Source: Streptomyces sp. 7-21
GTDB lineage: Bacteria; Actinomycetota; Actinomycetes; Streptomycetales; Streptomycetaceae
Direction: 5' to 3'
Length of the DNA: 64,000 nt
Assembly: GCF_016741785.1 (NCBI RefSeq)
Contig: NZ_JAERRL010000019.1
Span: 1-64,000, forward strand
The position numbers and the translations under genes were made by a program. Below the pieces are notes generated by a model that was not told where the DNA came from, did not search any database, and saw only the letters and a program-made list of their open reading frames with translations. Numbering within the stretch: the stretch's first letter is position 1; each line of letters starts with the position of its first letter. Of this stretch, positions 8,497-15,998 are shown in pieces.

Positions 8497-8499
8497 CGT
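8469..8499 (+). promoter_or_regulatory. MerR-type promoter with 19-bp spacer and dyad
   Basis: A TTGCGC -35 (8469-8474) and TAGCGT -10 (8494-8499) are separated by 19 bp. The spacer holds the perfect dyad CTGGAG-GAAA-CTCCAG (8474-8489). A long spacer filled by a dyad is the hallmark of promoters activated by MerR-family regulators (SoxR, MerR, TipA types). The AKR start is at 8547. No MerR gene is seen in the window, so the regulator must lie elsewhere. Upstream of the sister AKR the TAGCGT remains but the dyad is gone. Confidence 0.6.
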
Positions 8500-8546
8500 T
8501 CCGCTGGCGGCGGGGACCGGCCCCGCCGCGGATAAGGAAGCACACG

Positions 8547-9611
8547 ATGCGGTACACCCTGTTCGGACGGACCGGCCTGCGCGTCTCGGAGATCGCCCTG
8601 GGCACGATGACATTCGGTGGCGAGGACAGCGGCTGGGGGGTGTCGAAGAATGCGTGCGCGCGCATCCTTGACGCCTACGCCGAGGCGGGCGGCAACATCA
8701 TCGACACGGCCGACGTCTACACGGGCGGCCAGTCCGAGACCCTGCTGGGCGAGCTGCTGGCGGGCCGGCGCGACGAGTTCGTCCTGGCGACGAAGTTCAC
8801 TCTGGCGACGGGCCCCGGCGGGCCGAACGCCGCGGGCAACCACCGCAGGAAGCTGGTCGCGTCGCTCGACGCCAGCCTGCGGCGGCTGCGCACCGACTAC
8901 GTCGACGTGCTGTGGGTCCACGCCCGCGATGTCTTCACGCCCGTGGAGGAGGTCATGCGGGCCCTCGACGACCAGGTCACGGCCGGCAAGGTCCACTACG
9001 TCGCCGTCTCCGACTGGCCCGCCTGGGAGGTCTCGCAGGCCAATACCCTCGCCCAGCTGCGGGGCTGGTCGCCGTTCGCCGGGCTCCAGATCCGCTACAG
9101 CCTGCTGGACCGCGACGCCGAGCGCGACCTGCTGCCCATGGCCGAGTCCTTCGACCTGCCGGTCCTCGCCTGGTCCCCGCTGGCGGGGGGCAAGCTGACC
9201 GGCAAGTACCTGCGCGGCGAGTCCGGCCGCCTGAGCCAGCCGGGCGGGGACGGCGGGGAGGACAGCCACCGGAAACGGGAGGACGCCGTGGTGCGCACGG
9301 TCGTTGAGATCGCGCGCGAGGGCGGCTGGACGCCGGCGCAGGTGGCGGTGGCCTGGCTGCTGCACCGCCCCGGCACGGTGATCCCGCTGTTCGGGGCGAC
9401 CAGCGAGCGGCAGGTGACGGACGTGCTGGGCGCGGCCGGCGTGCGGCTGGACGCGGAGCAGCTGGCCCGGCTGGACGAGGTCAGCCGCGTCCCGCTCGGC
9501 TTCCCGCACGACTTCCTCAACGAGGAGGCCGTCCGGAACGCCGTCTACGGCCCCCGCTGGCGCGAGATCGACGACCGCCGCACCACCTGCCGCCGCTCCC
9601 TGGCCGGCTAG
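8547..9611 (+). CDS. aldo/keto reductase (intact)
   Basis: A 354-aa NADPH-dependent aldo/keto reductase, placed at ATG 8547 after a GATAAGGAAG ribosome site; in-frame upstream starts would run through the promoter dyad. The tetrad is complete: D53, Y58 (DTADVYTGG), K83 (LATKF) and H125 (LWVHARD). The C-terminal half carries the usual cofactor segments (SDWPAWEV, LLDRDAERDLLP, IPLFGATSERQV). It probably reduces a small aldehyde or ketone in the cytosol; the substrate cannot be read from sequence. The MerR-type promoter suggests induction by a small molecule or oxidative stress. Confidence 0.9.
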   Translation: MRYTLFGRTGLRVSEIALGTMTFGGEDSGWGVSKNACARILDAYAEAGGNIIDTADVYTGGQSETLLGELLAGRRDEFVLATKFTLATGPGGPNAAGNHRRKLVASLDASLRRLRTDYVDVLWVHARDVFTPVEEVMRALDDQVTAGKVHYVAVSDWPAWEVSQANTLAQLRGWSPFAGLQIRYSLLDRDAERDLLPMAESFDLPVLAWSPLAGGKLTGKYLRGESGRLSQPGGDGGEDSHRKREDAVVRTVVEIAREGGWTPAQVAVAWLLHRPGTVIPLFGATSERQVTDVLGAAGVRLDAEQLARLDEVSRVPLGFPHDFLNEEAVRNAVYGPRWREIDDRRTTCRRSLAG

Positions 9612-9612
9612 C

Positions 9613-9660
9613 CGGGCAGCGGCAGGCGGGCGCGTTCCCGCATGCCACCGATCCCGTCTG
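9613..9660 (-). pseudogene. remnant of a histidine kinase 3' end
   Basis: Read on the minus strand the piece encodes GIGGMRERA-RLPLPG, matching the last part of the kinase at 12985-14217 (GIGGMRERA ... ARLPLPE). At DNA level the match is nearly exact except that 60 bp are missing, precisely between two CGGGCG copies present in the full gene (13004-13009 and 13064-13069). The remnant begins two bases after the AKR stop. It and the kinase tail form direct repeats around the HEPN/ATPase module. Confidence 0.75.
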
Positions 9661-9781
9661 ATGTCACTGCCGCGGGACTCCGTGGCCAACGCCTGCTCGC
9701 CATGCCGTTTCGTCCGCGGTCTGGCGCGCTCTTCCAGCCCACTTGCCACCACAGACGGGATGTGATGGCCGTTTCGCCACT

Positions 9782-10195
9782 ATGGTCCTCCACGTGAGTG
9801 CGCGGTCGCTGCGTCGCAGACGTGATCAACTGCGGGCGAGCGCCGATAAATTATTGGCCAATGATCCGTCGACCGCTTATCTGCTGCTGTTCTATGCCGC
9901 TGAGTGCGGCCTCAAGGAGCGGCTCATACGCAGATGCAACGGCCGCGACACGTCAGTCGTCGAGGCCACGCACGATCTCCGGAAGCTAGCTAAGCTGCTG
10001 CGGCTTCCCGGCTCCATAGGTGACCAGCTGGACCGGCTTCACACCTGCCGACTCGATCCCGCGAAACGGGGCAGCGTCCCTCTCCCGGAGCTGCACCAGG
10101 CATGGAGATACGGCGCGAAACTGGACACGACTGATGAAGAGCGGGCTCAATCGGCGCTCCGCGCTCTGATCACCTGGTGCGAACAGGACATGTGA
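9782..10195 (+). CDS. HEPN-like small protein, partner of the dual-ATPase gene
   Basis: A 137-aa cytosolic protein from ATG 9782; GTG 9794 is an equally good start and would be near-leaderless behind CACTAT. The core AYLLLFYAAECGLKERLIRR followed by ATHDLRKLAKLL has the pattern of HEPN domains (a helix with YAAE-LK, then a THDL-L helix). The canonical RNase motif R-x4-6-H is not evident, so RNase activity is uncertain; many HEPN proteins serve as antitoxins or scaffolds. The stop is 10 nt before the ATPase gene, so the two form an operon. The family call is by pattern and should be tested by profile search. Confidence 0.6.
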   Translation: MVLHVSARSLRRRRDQLRASADKLLANDPSTAYLLLFYAAECGLKERLIRRCNGRDTSVVEATHDLRKLAKLLRLPGSIGDQLDRLHTCRLDPAKRGSVPLPELHQAWRYGAKLDTTDEERAQSALRALITWCEQDM

Positions 10196-10205
10196 GGGGA
10201 GAACG

Positions 10206-12944
10206 GTGGCTGGACTCTCGGAACTCGACGGCGTGACTCCACCGGAACATCTGTTCACCTGGGTGGATGCCGACGAGCACCTTGCGCTGCTGGCGACCGC
10301 CGATGAGTGGCCAGACTGGCTCGCTGCGGCTGACGGGTGGTGGGACGCCCTCGAACTTGTGGTCGCTCCCGGAACGACGGCGGATCAGGTGGCCCAGTGG
10401 CTGGAGGAGGTTTTCGGCCGGGGCTCGACGGCATGGCGCGACGGCTCCCTCATGCTGAGGCTGGATGACCCCCGCACCACTGAGTTCACCGGCCTTCCCG
10501 TGGTGATCACCGTGGAAGCAGCCCCGGAAGAGCCGCGCCGCGTGCCCTTGCTGCGCGAGAAGCACATCACTTCCCACCTGTCCCAACCGTTGGCACGCCC
10601 TCGCACGCCGCGCTTTTCCGACGATATCCAGATTCTCGCTTTTCACTCCTTCAAGGGAGGATGCGGCCGAACCGTGCACGCCGTCGCTGCCGCTGACGCT
10701 GCCGCACGACGCGGCTCCCGCGTTCTGCTGATCGACGCGGATCTCGAAGCACCGGGCATCACATGGATGCACCGAGCTCAAGGAGGTCAATGCGGTATCG
10801 CCTATGAGGATTTCCTCGCCTTGCTGCACGGCATCGAGGGCTCTGACTATTCGTCCGCGGTAGATATCGCCGCCGCTTATCTACCCAATCAGCAGGTCGG
10901 CCAGTACCCGGGCGCGGGAAGCCTCACGCTGCTGCCCGTTACCAGGCGGGTCGCGCTCAAACCACCCAGCATCGAACCCGCTGATCTGCTCACGCCTGGC
11001 CGCGACCCCTACTTCCTCACGGAAGCACTCGCAGCACTCGCCGCCAGAATCGGCGCCAGCACGGTGGTGATCGATCTGAGGGCAGGAGCTACGGAGCTGT
11101 CTGCTCCGGTCCTGCTCGACCCACGGGTGCAGAGAGTCTTCGTCACCACGCTGAGCCATCAGTCCCTTGTTGGCACCGAGCATCTCGTCAAACAGCTCGG
11201 ACAGCGGGCCCCCGCTCTGCAGGGCCAGGACCCAGCCAGTTCTGTCGTCATCACGCAGTTCCGCAACGACGTGCACAGGGAACAGGCCGAGCGGGCAGTG
11301 CAACAACTGAGCGACGCCCTCTCGTCGTCACTCCGCCTGCCCGATCAGAACACCGGGCAGGACGGCGCCACCGGAAGCATCGATACCCAGGTGCTCTCGG
11401 ACCCCGTCCGCAGCCCCTTCCGCGAGGAGCTGCTCGCTCTCCCGTCCTCCTGGGACGCGGTCCTCGGCGTCCTCAGGAACTGCCAGATCGCGCAAGCGCT
11501 CGAGCCGCTGCTGCCCGCACCGGCGGACACCCAGCCGCGCGCCGAGGGCGACGCCGAAGGGCCGGACTACGTCGAGCTGCGCCGACGGCTCGCGGAGACA
11601 ACGCGCCGCTTCATCTACGCGGAGAAGGAAGGGCTCTCCTCTGCCAGCGGCTTCCTCGTCACCGACCCCTTGCGCAGACTCCTCGGCAGCCACAGGACGG
11701 AGCCACCGATCGCACTCGTCGTTGGCGCCAAGGGCGCGGGCAAGACCTTCATGTACGCCAAGATGTGCGCGGCGCGCACGTGGGACAGATTCGCGCAGCG
11801 GTCCGGCATGGAGGACGTGCGGATCAGCGCACCCATCGTTCCCGTGCTCGAGTCGACACATCTGGAGTACCGGGACCTCACGCCACAGGATCTGCGGGAG
11901 GCCTTCGCCGCTTCGCACGGCGAGGGACAGGCCATGGGAACCGGCGCCCAGGCGATCCGAGATCACTTGACGAACGGACTGCTCGCTCTGGATCCCCGGG
12001 ACGATACCGCCTGGCGGCGGCTGTGGCTCGAGTGCCTGATGATGGCCGCCGGCCTCTCTCTGCCGGAAGACGGGAGCGGCGTCGAGGCAGCTCTCGCCGA
12101 ACTCGGCAGGCGCACCAAGGCGGTCTTCGTCATCGACGGCCTCGAAGACCTGATGCAGTCCCTGGACAGCGAGGCGAAGCGTACCGCGCTGCGCGTGTTG
12201 CTCGTCGACGTGCTTACCTGGCTGCGTTCTCTCCGAGGCCGCCCACTCGGGCTTGTGGTATTCGTTCGGCAGGACCTCGTGAGATGGGCAGTCCGTCAGA
12301 ATAGTGGCCAGCTATTGGCACGTTACGAATCCTTCGCCCTGCGCTGGAACAAGGAAGAAGCACTGCGTCTTGCCTTGTGGGCCGCAGCGCACGCCGACGC
12401 ACTCCCCGAGCCGCTGGACGAATCGCAGATCACCGAGATTCCGTACGACGATCTCGTGAAAAAACTCATGCAGGTGTGGGGACGGAAGATGGGCACCGAA
12501 AAATCGAAGGAGGCGCGTTCTCACTTGTGGGTGCCCGCCGCCTTGGGAGACTTCAATGACCAGGTGCAGGCACGTGACGTCATCGTCTTCTTGTCCGAAG
12601 CTGCGCAGAAGTCCATTGGGCAGGCCAGCTGGAAGGACCGTGTGCTCGCACCGAGCGCCATGCGCAACGCTCTTCTGCGGTGCAGCGAAATCAAGATCGA
12701 AGCGATCCAGTCGGAGAACCAGGAGGTCGGTGACCTGCTCAAGGCTCTCCAGCAGGTGCGGCAGCAAGTCACCGTTCCATTCGAACTGGACGAGGTCGGA
12801 CTCAGCGTGAGCGAAGCTGATTCCCTCGTAGATTCAGGGGTTTTTGCCCGAGGAAAAGACGGCAGGTATTTCGTCGCGGAGATCTACCGTCACGGACTCG
12901 GGTTCGGCACCGAACGCCGGGCCAAAGTCCTGTGGCACCGCTGA
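10206..12944 (+). CDS. large protein with KGGxGR-type ATPase and second P-loop ATPase domain
   Basis: GTG start after GAGGGGAGAACG; 912 aa, no membrane segment. Residues 1-140 are an acidic, Trp-rich N-terminal region of unknown fold. Residues about 145-400 form a MinD/ParA-like ATPase with a deviant Walker A KGGCGRT (150-156) and LLIDADLEAPG. Residues about 480-800 form a second P-loop domain with Walker A GAKGAGKT (507-514) and Walker B VFVIDGLED (Asp near 644), resembling Sll1717/STAND-like ATPases. The C-terminal 100 residues may be a winged-helix-like domain. Large dual ATPases beside a HEPN protein are typical of bacterial conflict systems; defence is therefore inferred and no effector nuclease is recognised. 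Codon bias is normal for the genome. Confidence 0.7.
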   Translation: MAGLSELDGVTPPEHLFTWVDADEHLALLATADEWPDWLAAADGWWDALELVVAPGTTADQVAQWLEEVFGRGSTAWRDGSLMLRLDDPRTTEFTGLPVVITVEAAPEEPRRVPLLREKHITSHLSQPLARPRTPRFSDDIQILAFHSFKGGCGRTVHAVAAADAAARRGSRVLLIDADLEAPGITWMHRAQGGQCGIAYEDFLALLHGIEGSDYSSAVDIAAAYLPNQQVGQYPGAGSLTLLPVTRRVALKPPSIEPADLLTPGRDPYFLTEALAALAARIGASTVVIDLRAGATELSAPVLLDPRVQRVFVTTLSHQSLVGTEHLVKQLGQRAPALQGQDPASSVVITQFRNDVHREQAERAVQQLSDALSSSLRLPDQNTGQDGATGSIDTQVLSDPVRSPFREELLALPSSWDAVLGVLRNCQIAQALEPLLPAPADTQPRAEGDAEGPDYVELRRRLAETTRRFIYAEKEGLSSASGFLVTDPLRRLLGSHRTEPPIALVVGAKGAGKTFMYAKMCAARTWDRFAQRSGMEDVRISAPIVPVLESTHLEYRDLTPQDLREAFAASHGEGQAMGTGAQAIRDHLTNGLLALDPRDDTAWRRLWLECLMMAAGLSLPEDGSGVEAALAELGRRTKAVFVIDGLEDLMQSLDSEAKRTALRVLLVDVLTWLRSLRGRPLGLVVFVRQDLVRWAVRQNSGQLLARYESFALRWNKEEALRLALWAAAHADALPEPLDESQITEIPYDDLVKKLMQVWGRKMGTEKSKEARSHLWVPAALGDFNDQVQARDVIVFLSEAAQKSIGQASWKDRVLAPSAMRNALLRCSEIKIEAIQSENQEVGDLLKALQQVRQQVTVPFELDEVGLSVSEADSLVDSGVFARGKDGRYFVAEIYRHGLGFGTERRAKVLWHR

Positions 12945-12984
12945 GGCCAGCGCGATAAGTGAACAGCGCCGCTGCCGTGCCGCG

Positions 12985-14217
12985 TCACTCGGGCAGCGGC
13001 AGGCGGGCGTGGACGCGGTAGCCGGTGGGAGTGGGGGCGGCGGTGAGGTGGCCGCCGAGAGCGCGGGCGCGTTCCCGCATGCCGCCGATGCCGCTGCCCG
13101 CGCCGTCGGTGGCGGTGTCAGCCACGTCCCCGCCGCCGGCGCCGCTGCGGCCCGCGCGGCCGTCGTCCTCGACCGTCAGGCACAGCTCGCCGGGGCCGTA
13201 GGCCACGGTGACATCGGCACGCGTGGCGCCGGGGGCGTGGCGGGTGACGTTCGTCAGGGACTCCTGCACGATCCGGTAGGCGGCCAGCGAGACCTGCGGC
13301 GGCAGCGCGACGGGCTCGCCGGTGACCTCGACCGTGACGTCCAGGCCGGTGGCGCGGGCGCGGTCGGCGAGCTCACCGAGCCGGTCGAGGCCGGCGGCCG
13401 GGGCGGTCGGTGGCTCCTCGTCTACCTGCCGCAGCACGCCGAGGGTGGCCCGCAGTTCCCGCAGCGCCTCCTTGCTGGTGTCGCGGACGAACGTCAGCGC
13501 CTGGAGCAGTTCGGCCGTCTCGCCGGGCCGCTTGGCGCTGCGGTGGAGGGCGGCGGCGGCCTGGACGCTGATGAGCGAGATGTTGTGGCCGAGCACGTCG
13601 TGCAGCTCGCGGGCGATCCGCAGGCGTTCTTCGGTGGCGGCCGAACGGGCGCGCGCGTCCCGCTCCCGCTCGGCCGCCAGGGCGCGCTGCTCGGCCTCGT
13701 GCTGGTAGGCGGCCCTGACCTGCATGGCGTGGCCGAAGGCGATGACGCTCAGCAGCCAGCCGCCGAGCAGGATCACCGAGGCGGCGTCGATGTGCCGCTC
13801 GCCGCTGCCGAAATGGACGAGTTCGGTGTAGCCCAGGGCCAGCATGCTGACCACGGTCAGTGTGAGGGCGGCCGTGAGCTGGCCGGACCGGGCCAGGCCG
13901 TAGAGGCAGACGATGAACGCGGAGATCGGCACCGACCCGTCGACGCTGCTGAGCGGGAAGTAGGCACCCGCGATCAGGAGCGTCAGCACGCCCGCCGCGA
14001 CCGGCCAGCGGTGGCGGGCGGCGAGCATGGCGCAGGCGGCGAGCGTCAGGGTCCAGCTCGCCACGTGGCTGACCGGGCCCTGGATGACACTGTCCTCCTG
14101 GCTGTCGAACAGCGCCACCAGGATGTCCACGGGTATGCAGACGCACACGACGAGCAGCAGCACCCGGTCGGCGCGCAGCGCGCGGACGGCGGCCGCGAAC
14201 GGTGAGGGGGCGGGCAT
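12985..14217 (-). CDS. sensor histidine kinase (HisKA_3 type)
   Basis: A 410-aa kinase. Residues 1-170 hold about five to six membrane segments with no large sensor loop, typical of membrane-perturbation sensors. The dimerisation H-box RIARELHDVLGHNISLI carries phospho-acceptor H206. The HATPase domain has the N-box ESLTNVTRHAPGA, a DDG box (VEDDGRAG) and GIGGMRERA. It should phosphorylate a NarL-type regulator; the nearest is at 5953-6630 on the same strand. The kinase now ends 41 nt from the stop of the converging dual-ATPase gene. Its 3' end is the parent of the remnant at 9613-9660. Confidence 0.9.
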   Translation of the reverse strand: MPAPSPFAAAVRALRADRVLLLVVCVCIPVDILVALFDSQEDSVIQGPVSHVASWTLTLAACAMLAARHRWPVAAGVLTLLIAGAYFPLSSVDGSVPISAFIVCLYGLARSGQLTAALTLTVVSMLALGYTELVHFGSGERHIDAASVILLGGWLLSVIAFGHAMQVRAAYQHEAEQRALAAERERDARARSAATEERLRIARELHDVLGHNISLISVQAAAALHRSAKRPGETAELLQALTFVRDTSKEALRELRATLGVLRQVDEEPPTAPAAGLDRLGELADRARATGLDVTVEVTGEPVALPPQVSLAAYRIVQESLTNVTRHAPGATRADVTVAYGPGELCLTVEDDGRAGRSGAGGGDVADTATDGAGSGIGGMRERARALGGHLTAAPTPTGYRVHARLPLPE

Positions 14218-14307
14218 GCCGCCAGACTACGTAGGCTGGTGCGAAGACGGTGCGGTCCGCTCCCGATGCCGCACCGCCCGACCTGGAACCCTAGGAGTGA
14301 CGTCCCC

Positions 14308-14781
14308 ATGACCGGCACGACCGGACCCGCTCCGGAGAGCAACGAGCCCGCGCACGACCCCGAGGTGCTCCAGCTCGCCGCGAAGATCTTCGATCTGGCC
14401 AGGCAGGGGGACAGCGATACGGTCGCGGCCTACGTGGACGCCGGGGTGCCGCCCAATCTCAGCAACGAGAAGGGCGACACGCTGCTGATGCTCGCCGCCT
14501 ACCACGGCCACCCGGAGACGGTGCGCACGCTGCTGGACCGGGGCGCCGACGCCTCCCGGGCCAACGACCGGGGGCAGACGCCGATCGCGGGCGCGGTCTT
14601 CAAGGGCGAGACGGAGGTCGTCCGCGTGCTGCTGGAGGCCGGGGCCGATCCGGCGGCGGGGCAGCCGTCGGCGATCGACACGGCGCAGATGTTCGGCCGG
14701 ACGGAGCTGCTGGAGCTGTTCGGCACCGCCGGGAACGCGGGGGATGCGGGGGATGCGGGGGATGCCGGAACCGGCGGGTGA
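14308..14781 (+). CDS. ankyrin-repeat protein
   Basis: A 157-aa cytosolic protein started at ATG 14308 after AGGAGTG. It has about three ankyrin repeats: GDTLLMLAAYHGHPETVRTLLDR, the next with GQTPIAGAVFKGETEVVRVLLEAG, and a weaker third with AIDTAQMFGRTELLELF. The tail is a GDA tripeptide repeat (GNAGDAGDAGDAG) encoded by GGGGATGCG repeats, so its length may vary between strains. Such proteins bind partner proteins; the partner is unknown. It is divergent from the kinase gene and shares its upstream region. Confidence 0.85.
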   Translation: MTGTTGPAPESNEPAHDPEVLQLAAKIFDLARQGDSDTVAAYVDAGVPPNLSNEKGDTLLMLAAYHGHPETVRTLLDRGADASRANDRGQTPIAGAVFKGETEVVRVLLEAGADPAAGQPSAIDTAQMFGRTELLELFGTAGNAGDAGDAGDAGTGG

Positions 14782-14826
14782 CCGGCCCCGTTGCCCGGCG
14801 CCGCTACGCGTGGGTATAACTGCGGT

Positions 14827-15129
14827 ATGACTCCCTCGCACTCCTCGTCGCGACGGGCCGCGAAGATCGCCATCAGCCTTCCGCCCGAGCAGCTCGACTA
14901 CCTCAAGGCCGCCGAGCGTGCCGGGCACGGCAGCGTGTCGGGGCACATCCAGCAGCTGATCCAGCGGGAGCGGGAGGCGGCCGACGTGGAGGCCACACTC
15001 CGCCGGCTCTTCGGTGCGGACCGGCCGGGCCCGGCGCACGAGGCGTGGGCCCGGCGCGTGCTGCGGCTGGACGGCAGCGGCGCCGGTGACGACGACGCCA
15101 GCGGCACCGCCAGCGACACCGCGGCGTGA
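14827..15129 (+). CDS. ribbon-helix-helix-like antitoxin
   Basis: A 100-aa protein started at ATG 14827. The segment KIAISLPPEQLDYLKAAER followed by SVSGHIQQLIQRE fits a ribbon-helix-helix DNA-binding fold (strand, helix, helix). The remainder is acidic with an Asp/Ala/Ser tail that could wrap the toxin. The last bases overlap the PIN-domain gene as GTGA, the standard antitoxin-toxin arrangement. It probably represses its own promoter with the toxin as co-repressor. No RBS stronger than GCGGT is seen before the ATG. Confidence 0.7.
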   Translation: MTPSHSSSRRAAKIAISLPPEQLDYLKAAERAGHGSVSGHIQQLIQREREAADVEATLRRLFGADRPGPAHEAWARRVLRLDGSGAGDDDASGTASDTAA

Positions 15130-15542
15130 CGGCCGCACCGGACACCGGCGACGGCATCGGCGGGCTGATCCTCGACACCTCCGCGCTGGTCACGGCGGCG
15201 CGCGGCAGCCTGCACATGCAGGCGCTGTTCAGCCTGTCGCACGCCCGCGTGATCCCGCTGCTCGCGCCGGCCACGTGCGTGGCGGACGCCGCGGCCGGCC
15301 TGCACCCGCACGGGCGCGAGGCGCTGACCGCGATACTGCGCTTCCCGCTGGTGACGCTGGCCGCGCTCGACGAGCACCAGGCCACCGGCTCCGGGATCCT
15401 GCGTTCCGCCCACTCCCCCGCCGGCACGACCGAGGGCCACGTCGCCTACCTGGCCGCCGCCCGCCGCTGGCCCGTCATCACCGCCGACCCCGGGCCGCTG
15501 CGCCGCCTCTATCCGGACATCGAGATCGAGACGCTGCCGTGA
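15126..15542 (+). CDS. PIN-domain toxin-like protein (VapC-like)
   Basis: A 138-aa protein translated from GTG 15126, which overlaps the antitoxin stop. LILDTSALV (Asp17) is the first acidic motif of PIN ribonucleases. The C-terminal HVAYLAAARRWPVITADPGPLRRLYPDIEIETL has the usual PIN ending, with an acidic residue in ITADP. The middle acidic residue is less clear (DEHQATGSG region), so activity is likely but not certain. With the upstream RHH protein it forms a type II toxin-antitoxin-like pair; Streptomyces carry many divergent PIN pairs of unknown target. Confidence 0.72.
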   Translation: MTAAPDTGDGIGGLILDTSALVTAARGSLHMQALFSLSHARVIPLLAPATCVADAAAGLHPHGREALTAILRFPLVTLAALDEHQATGSGILRSAHSPAGTTEGHVAYLAAARRWPVITADPGPLRRLYPDIEIETLP

Positions 15543-15548
15543 CGGTAC

Positions 15549-15580
15549 GCCGGGCCGGGCGGGCCGGGGCGGGGCCCGGC
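15549..15580. terminator. stem-loop between convergent genes
   Basis: GCCGGGCC (15549-15556) pairs with GGCCCGGC (15573-15580) around a 16-nt G/C-rich loop, between the converging PIN-domain and S4-domain genes. It has no U-run; such hairpins are common shared terminators in Streptomyces. Confidence 0.4.
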
Positions 15581-15594
15581 CAGCGGCGACGGCG

Positions 15595-15984
15595 TCAGCG
15601 CAGCCCGCGCAGGCGCTCCAGCTCGCGCCGGTCGCGCTTGGTGGGGCGCCCCGCGCCGCGGTCGCGGACGCCCGCGGGGGCCACGGCCTCGCGCGGCGGG
15701 GGCGGCGGGCTGTGGTCCTCGTAGCACTGGACGGCGACGGGCGCGCCGACGCGCTTGCGCACCAGGCGCTTGACGACCACGATCCGCTCCCGCCCGGCGT
15801 GGCGCAGCCGGATCTCGTCCCCGGGCTTGACCGGGTGGGCGGGCTTGACGCGCGTGCCGTTGACCCGGACGTGGCCGCCCTTGCAGGCGGTGGCAGCCAG
15901 GGAACGCGTCTTCGTCAGCCGCACCGCCCAGATCCAGGCATCGACCCGGACGGTGCCGCCCGTCTCGTCTCCGTTCACCGCCAT
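15595..15984 (-). CDS. S4-domain RNA-binding protein (Hsp15-like)
   Basis: A 129-aa protein started at ATG 15984; an open frame upstream continues antisense through the MFS gene and is not used. The S4 fold spans residues about 12-75: VDAWIWAVRLTKTRSLAATAC, then GHVRVNGTRVKPAHPVKPGDEI. The C-terminal part has Lys/Arg-rich patches (RPTKRDRRELERLRG). Hsp15/HslR-type proteins bind 50S subunits that carry stalled nascent chains. The gene lies just downstream of the MFS gene on the same strand (14 nt) and may be read from it. Confidence 0.85.
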   Translation of the reverse strand: MAVNGDETGGTVRVDAWIWAVRLTKTRSLAATACKGGHVRVNGTRVKPAHPVKPGDEIRLRHAGRERIVVVKRLVRKRVGAPVAVQCYEDHSPPPPPREAVAPAGVRDRGAGRPTKRDRRELERLRGLR

Positions 15985-15998
15985 GCCACTGACTGTAC

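Noticed and set aside
9608..9829. 73-codon minus-strand open frame after the AKR gene
   Set aside because: Only its last 15 or so codons match the kinase tail; the rest is antisense to the HEPN-like gene, so it is recorded as a remnant and not as a gene.
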